A stretch of 64,000 nucleotides of DNA from JAHJQZ01 sp963675235 (GTDB lineage: Bacteria; Pseudomonadota; Alphaproteobacteria; Rhizobiales; Devosiaceae): contig CAXXFU010000017.1 of NCBI GenBank assembly GCA_963675235.2, positions 1 to 64,000 of the forward strand. The letters are read 5' to 3'. Under the pieces are notes generated by a model. The model made no database searches and was not told the origin of the DNA. It saw only the letters and a list, made by a program, of their open reading frames with translations. Below are positions 33,632-42,773 of the stretch, one piece after another. The stretch's first letter is position 1. Every line of letters begins with the position of its first letter. The translations under genes and the position numbers were made by a program.

Positions 33632-35767
33632 CTAGGCCGCGCTTCTATGCGTGGTCGTCTGGGCGCGCAGGCCCTGCACGTCCACGATGAGCGCGACGCT
33701 GCCGTCGCCGAGAATGGTGCCGCCGGCAATGCCTTCGATGCGCTCGAAATTCTCTTCGAGGCTCTTGATCACCACCTGCTGCTGACCGATGATTTCGTCG
33801 ACGATGATCGCGACTTTTTGCGTGCCCTCTGCCTCGCACAGAACAACGAAGCGCTGATCCTCGGGCGTCTCGTTGGGAAGATCGAAGCGCTGCGCGAGGT
33901 CGATCACCTGCACATATTCGCCCCTGATCTGCAAGACCCGGTTGCCCGTCGGCATGTGGCCGAAATCGGCGCGGGCCGTCTGCATCGTCTCAACGATCGA
34001 GCTCAGCGGCACGACATAGGGACAGGTGCCCACGGCCACCAGCATGACGTCGAGAACCGCCAGGGTCAGCGGCAATCTCAGGGTCATGCGCGTGCCCTTG
34101 CCGGTCCACGAACGGACATGGACGGAGCCACCGATCTTCTTGATGTTGGACAGGACCACATCCATGCCCACGCCGCGTCCCGAAATATCGGAGACCTCGG
34201 TTACTGTGGAAAAACCCGGTGCAAAGATCAGATTGTCGATCTGTTCCTCGGTCAGCTGCTGGTCTTCCCCGATCACCCCGCGTTCACGGGCGATCTGGAC
34301 AACGCGTTCGCGGTTGATGCCGGCACCGTCGTCCTCGACGATGATCAGGATGTTGCCGCCCGCCTGCTCGGCCGAGAGCCGGATGGTGCCGGTTTCCGAC
34401 TTGCCGGCGGCAATGCGCTTTTCCGTGCTCTCGATGCCATGATCGGCCGAGTTGCGGATCATGTGTGTGAGTGGATCGGACAATTGCTCGATCACGGTCT
34501 TGTCGATCTCGGTGTTCTCACCGACGGTCTCGAGCTTAATCTTCTTGCCGGTCTTGCCGGCCAGCTCGCGCACCAGACGCGGCATGCGCGAAAACACGGA
34601 TTTAACCGGTTGGGCGCGGATGGCCATGACCGAATCCTGCAGCCCGCGCGTGGTCTGGGCCAGCACCTCGAGGCCGCGCACCAGCTCCTGGTATTTCTGC
34701 CGGAGGTTCTCGTCCATCTGCTGGGTCAGCATGGACTGGGTGATCACCAGTTCTCCGACCATGTTGACGACGCGATCGACCTTGTCGAGATCGACGCGGA
34801 TCGACTGCACGCCGACCGGGCGCGATGAACCGGACGACTCGGTTTCGGGATGATCGCCGCCACCCGCCCCGCCTGCCGGCGCCATTGCCTGGGGCGCGGG
34901 AGCCGGCGTGACGGTCTTCGGCGTGATCTCGGCGGCAAGGTCGGCGAAACTCGGCAGATCGTCGTCGTCGAAGGCGATCTCTTCGGCCTCGGTGGCGGCG
35001 GCGATGCCTTCGGATATCTCGATGTCGCAATCGCCTTCGACGAATTCGAAGACTTCGCGAATCTTGTCCTCGCTCAGCTCTTCGCCGGTGATGGCGACTT
35101 CCCACGAGCAATAAACGCCAAACGGCTCGAACTCGTCGAGACTGGGCAGTTCACCGACAACGGCTTTGACGGAAATCTCGCCGATCTCGGCGAGCTCGCG
35201 CAGCAGCAGCAACGGATCGTTGGCGCGCGAGTACAGCTCGGCATGCGGCGTGAAGCGGACGAGCCAACCTTCGCCGGAACCGGCCGGTTCATCCTTGCCT
35301 TCGAGATCGACGGTGACCGGCGTGAACTCGATGTCGAATTCTTCCATCGGCTCGCCGTCTTCGTCGTCGTCGTCGGCATTGTCCCCCTTGACCAGAGCAA
35401 CGAAGCGCGCCTTTTCCTCGGCGCCGTAGTCCGCGCCCAGTTCCTCGCCATTGCGCGCCGCTGCGACGAAATCGGCAACCAGGTCGTTGGCGCGGATGCA
35501 CAGGGTGACGACGTCGTCGGTCAGCTCGACCTTGCCGTTGCGGACGTAGTCGAGCAGCGTCTCGAACTCATGGGCGAATCCGACAAGGCTGGTGAAATTG
35601 AAGGCGCCCGCCCCGCCCTTGATCGAGTGGATGGCTCGGAAAACGGCATTGAGCCGGTCTGCGTGGCGCTCCCCTTCCTCGATCGCAATGAACTGCTCCT
35701 CGAGCTCACTCAGGAGCTCGGAACATTCGTCGAAATATGTCGCCTTGAAGTCGTCGAGGTCGCTCAT
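33632..35767 (-). CDS. cheA: chemotaxis histidine kinase
   Basis: CheA autophosphorylates and passes phosphate to CheY and CheB. The 711-residue protein has P1 with phospho-site H47 (AIHSIKGGAGAF), then an acidic linker. A P2-like CheY-binding region (about residues 165-255, WLVRFTPHAELYSR), a Pro/Ala-rich linker and P3 (VDKVDRVVNMVGELVITQ) follow. The P4 ATPase has an N box (HMIRNSADHGIES), G1 (VEDDGAGI) and G2 (SGRGVGMDVV). P5 is a CheW-like domain at the end. All catalytic elements are intact. It is preceded by cheY and a STAS gene and followed by cheW. Confidence 0.98.
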   Translation of the reverse strand: MSDLDDFKATYFDECSELLSELEEQFIAIEEGERHADRLNAVFRAIHSIKGGAGAFNFTSLVGFAHEFETLLDYVRNGKVELTDDVVTLCIRANDLVADFVAAARNGEELGADYGAEEKARFVALVKGDNADDDDEDGEPMEEFDIEFTPVTVDLEGKDEPAGSGEGWLVRFTPHAELYSRANDPLLLLRELAEIGEISVKAVVGELPSLDEFEPFGVYCSWEVAITGEELSEDKIREVFEFVEGDCDIEISEGIAAATEAEEIAFDDDDLPSFADLAAEITPKTVTPAPAPQAMAPAGGAGGGDHPETESSGSSRPVGVQSIRVDLDKVDRVVNMVGELVITQSMLTQQMDENLRQKYQELVRGLEVLAQTTRGLQDSVMAIRAQPVKSVFSRMPRLVRELAGKTGKKIKLETVGENTEIDKTVIEQLSDPLTHMIRNSADHGIESTEKRIAAGKSETGTIRLSAEQAGGNILIIVEDDGAGINRERVVQIARERGVIGEDQQLTEEQIDNLIFAPGFSTVTEVSDISGRGVGMDVVLSNIKKIGGSVHVRSWTGKGTRMTLRLPLTLAVLDVMLVAVGTCPYVVPLSSIVETMQTARADFGHMPTGNRVLQIRGEYVQVIDLAQRFDLPNETPEDQRFVVLCEAEGTQKVAIIVDEIIGQQQVVIKSLEENFERIEGIAGGTILGDGSVALIVDVQGLRAQTTTHRSAA

Positions 35768-35798
35768 TGTCCACCGGCTGGTCTAGTGCCGCAGTTCC

Positions 35799-36158
35799 TT
35801 AGTGCACCACTCGACGAATAACTGAGATCAGTTTCTCCGGATCGAACGGTTTGACGATCCAGCCGGTCCCGCCGGCTGAACGTCCGAGATCACGCTTTTC
35901 CTGGCTGGTCTCGGTTGTCAAAATCAGAATGGGCAGGCTTTGGTAGTTGCCCGAAGCTCGGACGCTCTTGATGAACTGGATACCGTCCATGACCGGCATG
36001 TTGATATCCGTGATGACCACGTCCACATCTTCGGTCTTGAGCACGTCCAGTCCCTTTTGCCCGTCTTCAGCCTGAAGGACTTCGAACCCTGCACCCGTCA
36101 AGGTGTGGTGGAGCATGGCAAGGATCGTACGGGAATCATCGACCGTTAATACGCGCAT
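35799..36158 (-). CDS. cheY: CheY-like response regulator (first cheY)
   Basis: The 119-residue receiver has D7/D8, phosphoacceptor D51 (VITDINMPVMDG), T81/T82 and K103 (IVKPFDP). It lies 31 bp upstream of cheA, the position of the sole or phosphate-sink CheY in many alphaproteobacterial operons. It diverges from the second CheY at 27.6 kb, so the cluster supplies two distinct receivers to one CheA. Confidence 0.95.
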   Translation of the reverse strand: MRVLTVDDSRTILAMLHHTLTGAGFEVLQAEDGQKGLDVLKTEDVDVVITDINMPVMDGIQFIKSVRASGNYQSLPILILTTETSQEKRDLGRSAGGTGWIVKPFDPEKLISVIRRVVH

Positions 36159-36165
36159 GCAGTCT

Positions 36166-36447
36166 TCATCCTTTCATGAGCGGTTCGAACTGAGGCATCA
36201 GTCCCAGCCGCTCGATGGCCGATTGCATCGGCTCGCTTGTATTTACAACCATGAATTTGTTTTTGTTCCGTTGAGACGTTTCGGCGGCGCTCAGCAGCAT
36301 CAGCAGCGCGTTTGTCGCAACCCGCTCGACGGCGCTGCCGTCAACGGTCGCGTCGCCCGATTCGATGACGTCGATCAGCTTGTCGCGAAACGCGTCAAGT
36401 GAATCGAGATCGGCAATCGCAGGCAATACCACGGCTTGAGCAGCCAT
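36166..36447 (-). CDS. STAS domain protein
   Basis: The 93-residue protein fits the STAS (anti-sigma antagonist-like) fold: VVLPAIADLDSLDAFRDKL, then VDGSAVERVATNALLMLLSAAE and NTSEPMQSAIERLGL. The usual phosphorylatable Ser/Thr would be near VERVATNAL. STAS genes at the head of che operons are found in several alphaproteobacteria, but the function is unclear. ATG 36447 has AGGAGGA with about nine bases spacing; earlier ATGs would sit on that site. It leads the cheY-cheA-cheW run by 7 bp. Confidence 0.85.
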   Translation of the reverse strand: MAAQAVVLPAIADLDSLDAFRDKLIDVIESGDATVDGSAVERVATNALLMLLSAAETSQRNKNKFMVVNTSEPMQSAIERLGLMPQFEPLMKG

Positions 36448-36625
36448 CCGGGACATTCCTCCTGACCCAAACACCCGTCGGGAGTTTCACACCGGATTGG
36501 TTTAAGAACTCCTAACCTGCTCAGGCGAAGGGATGTTTTACCCACGGAGAACTTGATTCAACTGCATCGGCAGCCGGATGTGATTGATTATCCGGCAAAG
36601 CTCACTTGAGAGCTGCGCATCGCCA

Positions 36626-37663
36626 TCAGTTTTCGCCCCCCGAAAGGACCTGGGCGATGGCTGCCCGATCCACCTGTTCGGCGCGATTCGGAGACCAGCG
36701 CGGAGCGTTGTCCTTGTCGACAATCACCGCGCGCACACCCTCGGCGAAATCGTCACGCACGGTCAGGTAGCGGGCCGTCACCAGGTCGCGGTCGAGCACG
36801 CGCGCGACATTGGCGTCGGCGGCAGCGAGCCGCCAGGTCTGCAGGATCACTTCAAGGCTCGTCGGGCACCGGTTTTTCAGGGTTTTCACCAGATCGGCGT
36901 CCTCGGGCTCGGCCTGGGCGATAATGGCCTCGACCATCTCGCCGGCAGTTTCGCCGCCAAAGGCCGGGGCCAGCCGATCGGCGATGGCACAGAACACCGG
37001 CTCGCCCGGGTCAGCGGCGAATGCGTCGACGACCTTCTTGAGGGCATCGCGCCCGCCCGAAGCCGCCGCATTGAGGGCGGCGCGTAACTCTGCAAGCCGC
37101 TCTGCCGGCACCATGACATCGGCAAGATCGAGGGCGATGGCGTCTGCCGGCCCGACCGGAAGCCCGGCGAACGAGAACAGCAGCGCCCGGTTGGCCGGCA
37201 CGGTACCCAGCCTTGCGTTGACGCCGATATCGCAGAAAAGCCCGATGGCCGACTCGGGCATGGCGTATTTCGCACCCTCGACGGCAATACGGATATTGGC
37301 GTGCCCGGCCAGGCCGATGCCGCCGCCCATGACGAAACCGTGCCCAAGCGCGATAACCGGCTTGGGATAGGTCGCGATCAGCAGGTTGTTGCGGTATTCG
37401 TGGGTGTAAAAGCCCAACCCCTCCTCGGTCCGCCCGGCCAGAACCAGGTCGCGCGTCGCCCGTATGTCGCCGCCGGCGCAGAAACCGCGTTCGCCCCGCC
37501 CCTCGAACAGCACCGCCGCGACGGAATCGTCCTCGCGCCAGCCCATCAGCGTTGCATAGATCGTATCGATCATCTCCTGGCTCAGGGCGTTGATCGCCCG
37601 GGGCCTGTTGAGGGTGATCACGCCCATGGCGCCCTCGCGCCCGATCAGAACCTCGTCGGTCAC
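36626..37663 (-). CDS. 3-hydroxyisobutyryl-CoA hydrolase / enoyl-CoA hydratase family
   Basis: The 345-residue crotonase-superfamily enzyme is of the length and pattern of 3-hydroxyisobutyryl-CoA hydrolase, a valine-degradation step. Visible motifs: GVITLNRPRAINALSQEM, GFCAGGDIRA (oxyanion hole), GHGFVMGGGIGLAG and MPESAIGLFCDIGVN (catalytic Glu/Asp). A long C-terminal domain of about 130 residues, CPTSLEVILQTWR, is typical of HIBCH rather than simple hydratases. It is not clearly linked to its neighbours. Confidence 0.88.
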   Translation of the reverse strand: MTDEVLIGREGAMGVITLNRPRAINALSQEMIDTIYATLMGWREDDSVAAVLFEGRGERGFCAGGDIRATRDLVLAGRTEEGLGFYTHEYRNNLLIATYPKPVIALGHGFVMGGGIGLAGHANIRIAVEGAKYAMPESAIGLFCDIGVNARLGTVPANRALLFSFAGLPVGPADAIALDLADVMVPAERLAELRAALNAAASGGRDALKKVVDAFAADPGEPVFCAIADRLAPAFGGETAGEMVEAIIAQAEPEDADLVKTLKNRCPTSLEVILQTWRLAAADANVARVLDRDLVTARYLTVRDDFAEGVRAVIVDKDNAPRWSPNRAEQVDRAAIAQVLSGGEN

Positions 37664-37754
37664 CGCTTGCTCTCCCGTTATTTCGTCATCAGCAGCGTTT
37701 CAAATCCGTGTTCCGAGTGCTAGTTGAAAGACCACAAAAAGAAAACTGCTCCAT

Positions 37755-39065
37755 ATGACCAACGTTCATCTCACCGGGCTCGCCCGTGACCTCGCCGCCC
37801 ACGCCGAAAAGGGCAAACCCATCCGCGTCGGCGTTATCGGGTCCGGCGAAATGGGGACCGACCTGGTCACCCAGTTCATGCTGATGGAAGGGCTTGAACT
37901 CGCGGCGATCTCGACCCGCCGACCGCCGACCGCCCTTCACGCCCACGACATCGCCTATGGCAACCGCGACAAGGCGCGCGAGACCGACAGCCGCTCGGCC
38001 ATGTCCGAAGCGATCTCAATGGGCAAGACCGCCGTCACCAGTGATCCCGCGCTGATGGTCACCGCCCCCGAGATCGATGTGGTCATCGACGCCACCGGCA
38101 AGCCGGGCGTTGCCGCCGACTACGATCTTCTGGCGATGGAGCACGGCAAGCACATCGTCATGATGAATGTCGAGGCCGACGTCACCATCGGCCCCTATCT
38201 CAAGCACGAGGCCGACCGGCTCGGCGTCATCTACACGGTCGGGGCTGGCGACGAGCCAAGTTCGGCAATGGAGCTGATCGAGTTCGCTTCGGCGCTCGGC
38301 TACACCATCGTCTCGGCGGGCAAGGGCAAGAACAATCCCTTGAACCACGACGCCGTGCCCGACGACTATCGCGAGGAAGCGGAGCGTCGGAACATGAACC
38401 CGCGCATGCTGGTCGAGTTCGTCGACGGCTCCAAGACTGCCGTCGAGATGGCCGCCATCGCCAACGCCACGGGCCTTGTCCCCGACGTGCCCGGCATGCA
38501 CGGCCCGAAAGCCAGCCGCGAGGAGCTGCCCACGGTACTCATCCCCAGGGAAGACGGCGGCGTTCTCAACCGGATCGGCGTTGTCGATTACACCATCGGC
38601 AAGGGCGTGGCGCCGGGCGTCTTCGTCGTCGTCAGGGCCGAGCATCCGCGCATCATCGAGCGCATGGACGACCTGCATGTCGGCAAGGGCCCCTATTACG
38701 GCTTTTTCCGCCCCTACCATTTGACGAGCCTTGAAGTCCCGCTCAGCGCCGCCCGCATCATGTTGTATGGCAAGCCGGACATGGTGCCCCTGCCCCGCCC
38801 CGTCGCCGAAGTCTGCGCCGTCGCCAAGCGCGACCTGAAGGTCGGCGAAAGCTTCGATGCCATCGGCGAGACTTGCTACCGCTCCTGGACCATGACCATC
38901 GCTGACGCCCGCGCCCAGGGCGCGGTGCCGGTCGGGCTCCTCGAAGGCGGCAAGGTCACCGCGCCGGTGAAAAAGGGCGAGCTGCTGACAAGGGCGAATG
39001 CCGAGCCGGACAAGACGACGCGCCTGTGGGCGCTGAGGCAGCGGCAGGAAGAGATGCTGGCGTGA
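37755..39065 (+). CDS. homoserine-dehydrogenase-like oxidoreductase with SAF domain
   Basis: The 436-residue protein has an N-terminal Rossmann fold (VGVIGSGEMGTDLVTQF, residues about 24-40) and a catalytic region with VVIDATGKPGVAADY. A C-terminal SAF domain (VCAVAKRDLKVGESFDAIG, about residues 345-430) is the fold also found in FlgA and sialate synthase. Such proteins are annotated as NAD(P)-dependent oxidoreductases, sometimes wrongly as flagellar FlgA, and often sit in sugar-acid catabolism loci. The substrate is unknown. The stop overlaps the GTG start of the next gene. Confidence 0.82.
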   Translation: MTNVHLTGLARDLAAHAEKGKPIRVGVIGSGEMGTDLVTQFMLMEGLELAAISTRRPPTALHAHDIAYGNRDKARETDSRSAMSEAISMGKTAVTSDPALMVTAPEIDVVIDATGKPGVAADYDLLAMEHGKHIVMMNVEADVTIGPYLKHEADRLGVIYTVGAGDEPSSAMELIEFASALGYTIVSAGKGKNNPLNHDAVPDDYREEAERRNMNPRMLVEFVDGSKTAVEMAAIANATGLVPDVPGMHGPKASREELPTVLIPREDGGVLNRIGVVDYTIGKGVAPGVFVVVRAEHPRIIERMDDLHVGKGPYYGFFRPYHLTSLEVPLSAARIMLYGKPDMVPLPRPVAEVCAVAKRDLKVGESFDAIGETCYRSWTMTIADARAQGAVPVGLLEGGKVTAPVKKGELLTRANAEPDKTTRLWALRQRQEEMLA

Positions 39066-39631
39066 CGGACGCCAAACCGATCGCCTTTCGCGATCAGGCT
39101 GCGCTTGAAAACTGGCTTTCAGACAATCACCAGACCGAAACCGAGCTCTGGATCAAGATCTACAAGAAGGCATCCGGCATCCCGTCGGTCACGTGGCAGG
39201 ACTGCGTCGTTGCCGCCATCGCCTGGGGCTGGATCGACGGTCTCAAGCGTCCGCTCGGCGACAGGGCCTGGCTGCAACGCCTGACCCCGCGGCGGCCCGG
39301 CTCCAATTGGTCGAAAAAGAATGTCGCGCACGCCGAGCGCCTGATCGCCGAAGGCCGGATGCAGCCGGCCGGACTGGCCCATGTCGCAGCCGCCCGCGCC
39401 GATGGCCGCTGGGACGCCGCCTATTCGACATCCGCGGACATGGAAATTCCCGAGGATTTCCTTCAAGCGCTGGCGAGAGACGAAAAGGCCAAGGCGACAT
39501 TCGACAGCCTCAGCCGTTCCCACCTGTTTGCCATCTACACCCGCCTGCACGACGCCAAACGCCCCGAAACCCGTGCGAAGCGCAAGGCGGAGATGCTCGC
39601 CAGACTGTCGCTTGGCGACAAGCCGGTTTGA
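39062..39631 (+). CDS. YdeI/OmpD-associated family protein
   Basis: The 189-residue cytoplasmic protein matches the YdeI family: ELWIKIYKKASGIPSVTWQDCVVAAIAWGWIDGLKR, then WLQRLTPRRPGSNWSKKNVAHAERLIAEGRM, and a basic C-terminal helix. It is also called bacteriocin-protection YdeI/OmpD-associated. The GTG start (39062) overlaps the previous TGA by 2 bp, showing translational coupling with the SAF-domain dehydrogenase. The biochemical role is unknown. Confidence 0.88.
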   Translation: MTDAKPIAFRDQAALENWLSDNHQTETELWIKIYKKASGIPSVTWQDCVVAAIAWGWIDGLKRPLGDRAWLQRLTPRRPGSNWSKKNVAHAERLIAEGRMQPAGLAHVAAARADGRWDAAYSTSADMEIPEDFLQALARDEKAKATFDSLSRSHLFAIYTRLHDAKRPETRAKRKAEMLARLSLGDKPV

Positions 39632-40124
39632 GTGCAAGCGGATGACAGCACCAAGGTGACGATTCGCCAAATTCACCGGTTTTGCCTGTCCACCCTCGTC
39701 ATTCCCGGGAAAAGCGGGAATCTAGCGGCGCGCAGTCCTGCGCGCCTGGGGAGTCTTGCGCTCAGCAGTCGCATCGCACTGGATTCCCGATCAGGTCGGG
39801 AATGGCGATGTGGACAGAATTGGCGGCAGGTGACTCCTGCCGGCTGCATGCGGGTCTTCCAGGCAAAACGCGGAGGCTCGGGTGCGCGCAGCGCCTGCAG
39901 GAGATACGGCAAGACCAAACCGCCTCTCACCCTGACATCGCACCTTCCTGCGCAACCTGCAAAAGGGGCAATTCCAAACCCGAAGGCAACAGCGGCAGTC
40001 CTCGGATGCTGCGTGAGTGCGCGATGAGCAGGCAGGGTGCCTGACCGGCTCTCACTCCGATCAGGCCATCTCTTGCTAAATGCAACTTTCAGGCCCGGCG
40101 GATCGATTGCACCGGTCCTGGCGA
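39632..40124. other. intergenic region with REP-like palindromes
   Basis: No convincing gene. It holds two short palindromes in the first third (39701-39803) and otherwise GC-rich sequence with only weak frames. It separates the YdeI-like gene from a convergent orphan gene. Confidence 0.6.
39701..39803. repeat. pair of REP-like palindromes
   Basis: ATTCCCG (39701-39707) pairs with CGGGAAT (39715-39721), and about 60 bp on ATTCCCGA (39783-39790) pairs with TCGGGAAT (39796-39803). The sequence TCGTCATTCCCG and GAATCTAGCG around the first is typical of dispersed alphaproteobacterial intergenic palindromes. No transposase of the associated type was seen nearby. Confidence 0.65.
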
Positions 40125-41495
40125 CTACTCCGGCAGGGTCAGCGGCCCGAGGACCAGTGCCGAGAAGAACAGGATCTGCACGATCAGCACCGCTATGATG
40201 TTGCCGATCAGCTTGGCCCAGCCGAATATCGGAATCCATTTCTCGGCGATCTTCTTCAGCACCTCTTCGGCAGCCTTCTTGCCGAGCTTCTTGATCAGCA
40301 TTTCCTTGAACTTGTCGCTAAGCAGGAATTTCTTGATCAGGATCTCGATCAGGTGCTTCAGCTCGTGCTTGGCTGCGGCCTCCAGAAGATCCTCCCAGAC
40401 ATCCTCGAACTCGCCGCTGCGCAGGATTTCAAGGATCGGAGCATAGAAATCACTCAGCCCAAACACGCCAAGCGCCTTGAACAGGATCTCCTCGATGACG
40501 GCCTGCCAGTCCGTTGCGAGCGGGGCCGCCAGGAAGGCCTTGATCAGGTTTGCCGGATAGAATCCGATTTCCTGTTCCAGCTCCAGCAACCGGGCCAAGG
40601 GTGGCATCGGCGTCGGCACGATCGGCACTCCGGTCATTGGATGCAGGCAGAACTGCTTGTGCGCGACTGCCATTTCAATGGCGTTGGCGTGCAGCGCGAC
40701 GCCTTCGTCATAGAGACCGATCATGTCCTCGGGCGGTCGCTCGCCCGCTGCGATAATTGCAGCCGCCCTGTCGATTTCACCGAGAAAACGCCCGCCGGCC
40801 TGGATCAATCCGCTCTCATCGCCGATCACCGGCGGCAATCCGCGACCGATCTCGCCGCGTTCGCCGCCATCGCCGACGATTGCGGCGCGTATGGCGCCTG
40901 CGTCGGGGTTTTGCGGATTGATGACAGCCTCGCCCACCGCGGCCCGCAGGGCAATGGTGGAAATCGGGCTATAGCCCACCGCGACAATGATCGGCTCCAG
41001 CGCATCGGCAATACGCATGGACTCTTCGCGGCTGGCGCCGCCCCAGAACAGGTTGCGCGACAGACGTTCGCGGTCGAAAGCACTGCGCACCGCATCCCTG
41101 TTGATGATCTCGACAGGGCCGGGAGAGAACGTGGCGTCGGCGGCATCGGGCGCGCCGGATGAAACAGGTTGGAGCTTGCCGCGCCAGTCTCCGTGTTTCG
41201 GCGCTTCATAGGGAATCCAGTCGCCCAGCTTCTGGCCATCCTTGGAGAAGACATAGCTGTCGGGCTGCGTGAACCTGAAATCGCTCTCGACTGAAACTCC
41301 AATCGTCGTGCCCTTCGGCACTTCGGCATCCCAGGTGATGTTGACCTGGTTGTACTTGGTGGTGATGGACTTGGGTTTCGGTCCCGCCACGACCTTCGGG
41401 TTGCGCAACACCCCGCCTGAGCCGCGATAAAGGATGTGAAGATCGTTGACCTTGTCTTGGTTGACAACAAAACTGTGGGGACCAATCAGCGGCAT
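40125..41495 (-). CDS. orphan protein with hydrophobic C-terminal hairpin
   Basis: I do not recognise this 456-residue protein. The N-terminal about 110 residues are beta-rich (SFVVNQDKVNDLHILYRG, VNITWDAEVPKGTTIGV) and could be a lectin- or adhesin-like module. The middle (about 130-330) is mixed helical. The C-terminus turns strongly amphipathic and Lys/Leu-rich (HELKHLIEILIKKFLL, EEVLKKIAEKWIPIFGWA), then ends in one long hydrophobic segment (LIGNIIAVLIVQILFFSALVL). This pattern is compatible with a membrane-inserting effector or channel but does not prove it. There is no signal peptide. ATG 41495 has GGAGGAG upstream. The flanking DNA is AT-rich. Confidence 0.75.
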   Translation of the reverse strand: MPLIGPHSFVVNQDKVNDLHILYRGSGGVLRNPKVVAGPKPKSITTKYNQVNITWDAEVPKGTTIGVSVESDFRFTQPDSYVFSKDGQKLGDWIPYEAPKHGDWRGKLQPVSSGAPDAADATFSPGPVEIINRDAVRSAFDRERLSRNLFWGGASREESMRIADALEPIIVAVGYSPISTIALRAAVGEAVINPQNPDAGAIRAAIVGDGGERGEIGRGLPPVIGDESGLIQAGGRFLGEIDRAAAIIAAGERPPEDMIGLYDEGVALHANAIEMAVAHKQFCLHPMTGVPIVPTPMPPLARLLELEQEIGFYPANLIKAFLAAPLATDWQAVIEEILFKALGVFGLSDFYAPILEILRSGEFEDVWEDLLEAAAKHELKHLIEILIKKFLLSDKFKEMLIKKLGKKAAEEVLKKIAEKWIPIFGWAKLIGNIIAVLIVQILFFSALVLGPLTLPE

Positions 41496-41866
41496 TGTAC
41501 ACTCCTCCATCAATTATTGATCAAATCGAGCAAGTCACATGCCGCAAGTTAACTTACATCGACGCAGAACACATCTTGTTGTTCAGCGCTCGAAGGCATA
41601 ACTATTCATAAACCATGGAAATGGCACATTGATTCTACACATCTATTTCGGATGTATCTCGAATGTTCCTGCCGCTTCAATTAATGTTGATCAGGCAAGC
41701 CGGAATATTATTCCGTAGCGTCCTGTGCTGCCCGCCGCCCCGAAGCCGGGCCGAATGCTGAACAGGGAAAAACGCAAGAACCCGTCCGCCCTCCCCGGAT
41801 GGAGAAGGCCAGCGGGCTCTTGCGTCCGCAGTGTTTTTCGGCGGCGGTCGCTGCGCGGCTCAGCGC
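41496..41866. other. AT-rich intergenic region with terminator
   Basis: 41520-41700 is visibly AT-rich against the genome and probably holds the promoter of the orphan gene. The rest contains the terminator of the DUF4389 gene. No coding frame is supported. Confidence 0.55.
41767..41824 (-). terminator. terminator downstream of the DUF4389 gene
   Basis: CGCAAGAACCCG (41772-41783) and CGGGCTCTTGCG (41813-41824) form a nearly perfect stem with a large GC-rich loop. On the minus strand TTTTTCCC follows, 43-100 bp beyond the stop. Confidence 0.7.
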
Positions 41867-42505
41867 CTACTTCAGGCTGAACGGCGGATAGACGTCGGTC
41901 ACCAGCAGGAAGGCATAGGCCCAGACCCGCGTTCCCCAGCGCAGCGTGCCAACGACGAAATCGAAGAGGCCACGCGGATAGCTGCCGGTGAACAGGATGA
42001 TGAACCAGGCGATGATCGTCACGATGACCACCAGCACCATCAGCACCATCAGCACGATGTAGTGCGGGATGGCCAAGAGCCATTTGACCAGCGGCAGCCA
42101 GCGGTTGAGCCCGCCCTCGGCGTCTGGGTAGTCAACGTCGAGCTGGACGCCTTGCGTTTCTGTGGTCGACGGGTAGCGGTCGGTCAAAAGCAGCATGTAG
42201 GCACCGACGCGGGCGCTGAAGCGGCCGAGCTCGAGAGCGAAATCGAACCACCAGCGTGGGTATTTCTGCCGGAAGACGATCATCAGCACGGTGGCGACGG
42301 TCAGGCCGGCGGCGATGCCGCCCCCGCTGGTCTCGACGACATTGCCGGCAGCGTCGATGGTCCGGCTGGTCGAGGCGTTGGTCAGAAGCCCCAGGATGAT
42401 GAGGATCGGAATGCCCCAGATCAGGCGCAAGAGCGTGGTCAGCCGGTCGAGTTGTTCGGGATAGTCGACATCGAAGCGTGCGGCATACGAAGATGTATCA
42501 GCCAT
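41867..42505 (-). CDS. DUF4389 membrane protein
   Basis: The 212-residue protein has two copies of a DUF4389-like unit: VDYPEQLDRLTTLLRLIWGIPILIILG and VDYPDAEGGLNRWLPLVKWLLAIPHYIVL. Each is followed by an RWWFDFALELGRFSARVGAYMLLLTDRYP-type motif (second copy PRGLFDFVVGTLRW). About four transmembrane helices are visible. The ATG at 42505 has GAGGGGG upstream. The internal duplication suggests a two-fold membrane scaffold. Function unknown. It diverges from a secreted-protein gene. Confidence 0.85.
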   Translation of the reverse strand: MADTSSYAARFDVDYPEQLDRLTTLLRLIWGIPILIILGLLTNASTSRTIDAAGNVVETSGGGIAAGLTVATVLMIVFRQKYPRWWFDFALELGRFSARVGAYMLLLTDRYPSTTETQGVQLDVDYPDAEGGLNRWLPLVKWLLAIPHYIVLMVLMVLVVIVTIIAWFIILFTGSYPRGLFDFVVGTLRWGTRVWAYAFLLVTDVYPPFSLK

Positions 42506-42773
42506 TGGTTGCCCCCTCAGGATTTCGATGACAATGCTAATCATGAAATACAACGACGTTTCAGCACTCTAGCCCGAATGCGCGGGCGGCGCACTATCAG
42601 GCTGCGCTGTGGACAACTTGTCCCCCGATCACTCATCCGCATCCATCGTTCCGGTCCCGGGCGTGGGTGCAGTGGGCATCTCCTTTTGGCTCGCCATATT
42701 GTGACGTCGGCAATTGGTCTTTCACTCGTCCGGATATGGTATTGTCCTGGGTTCCCGAACGGCGAGCACATGC

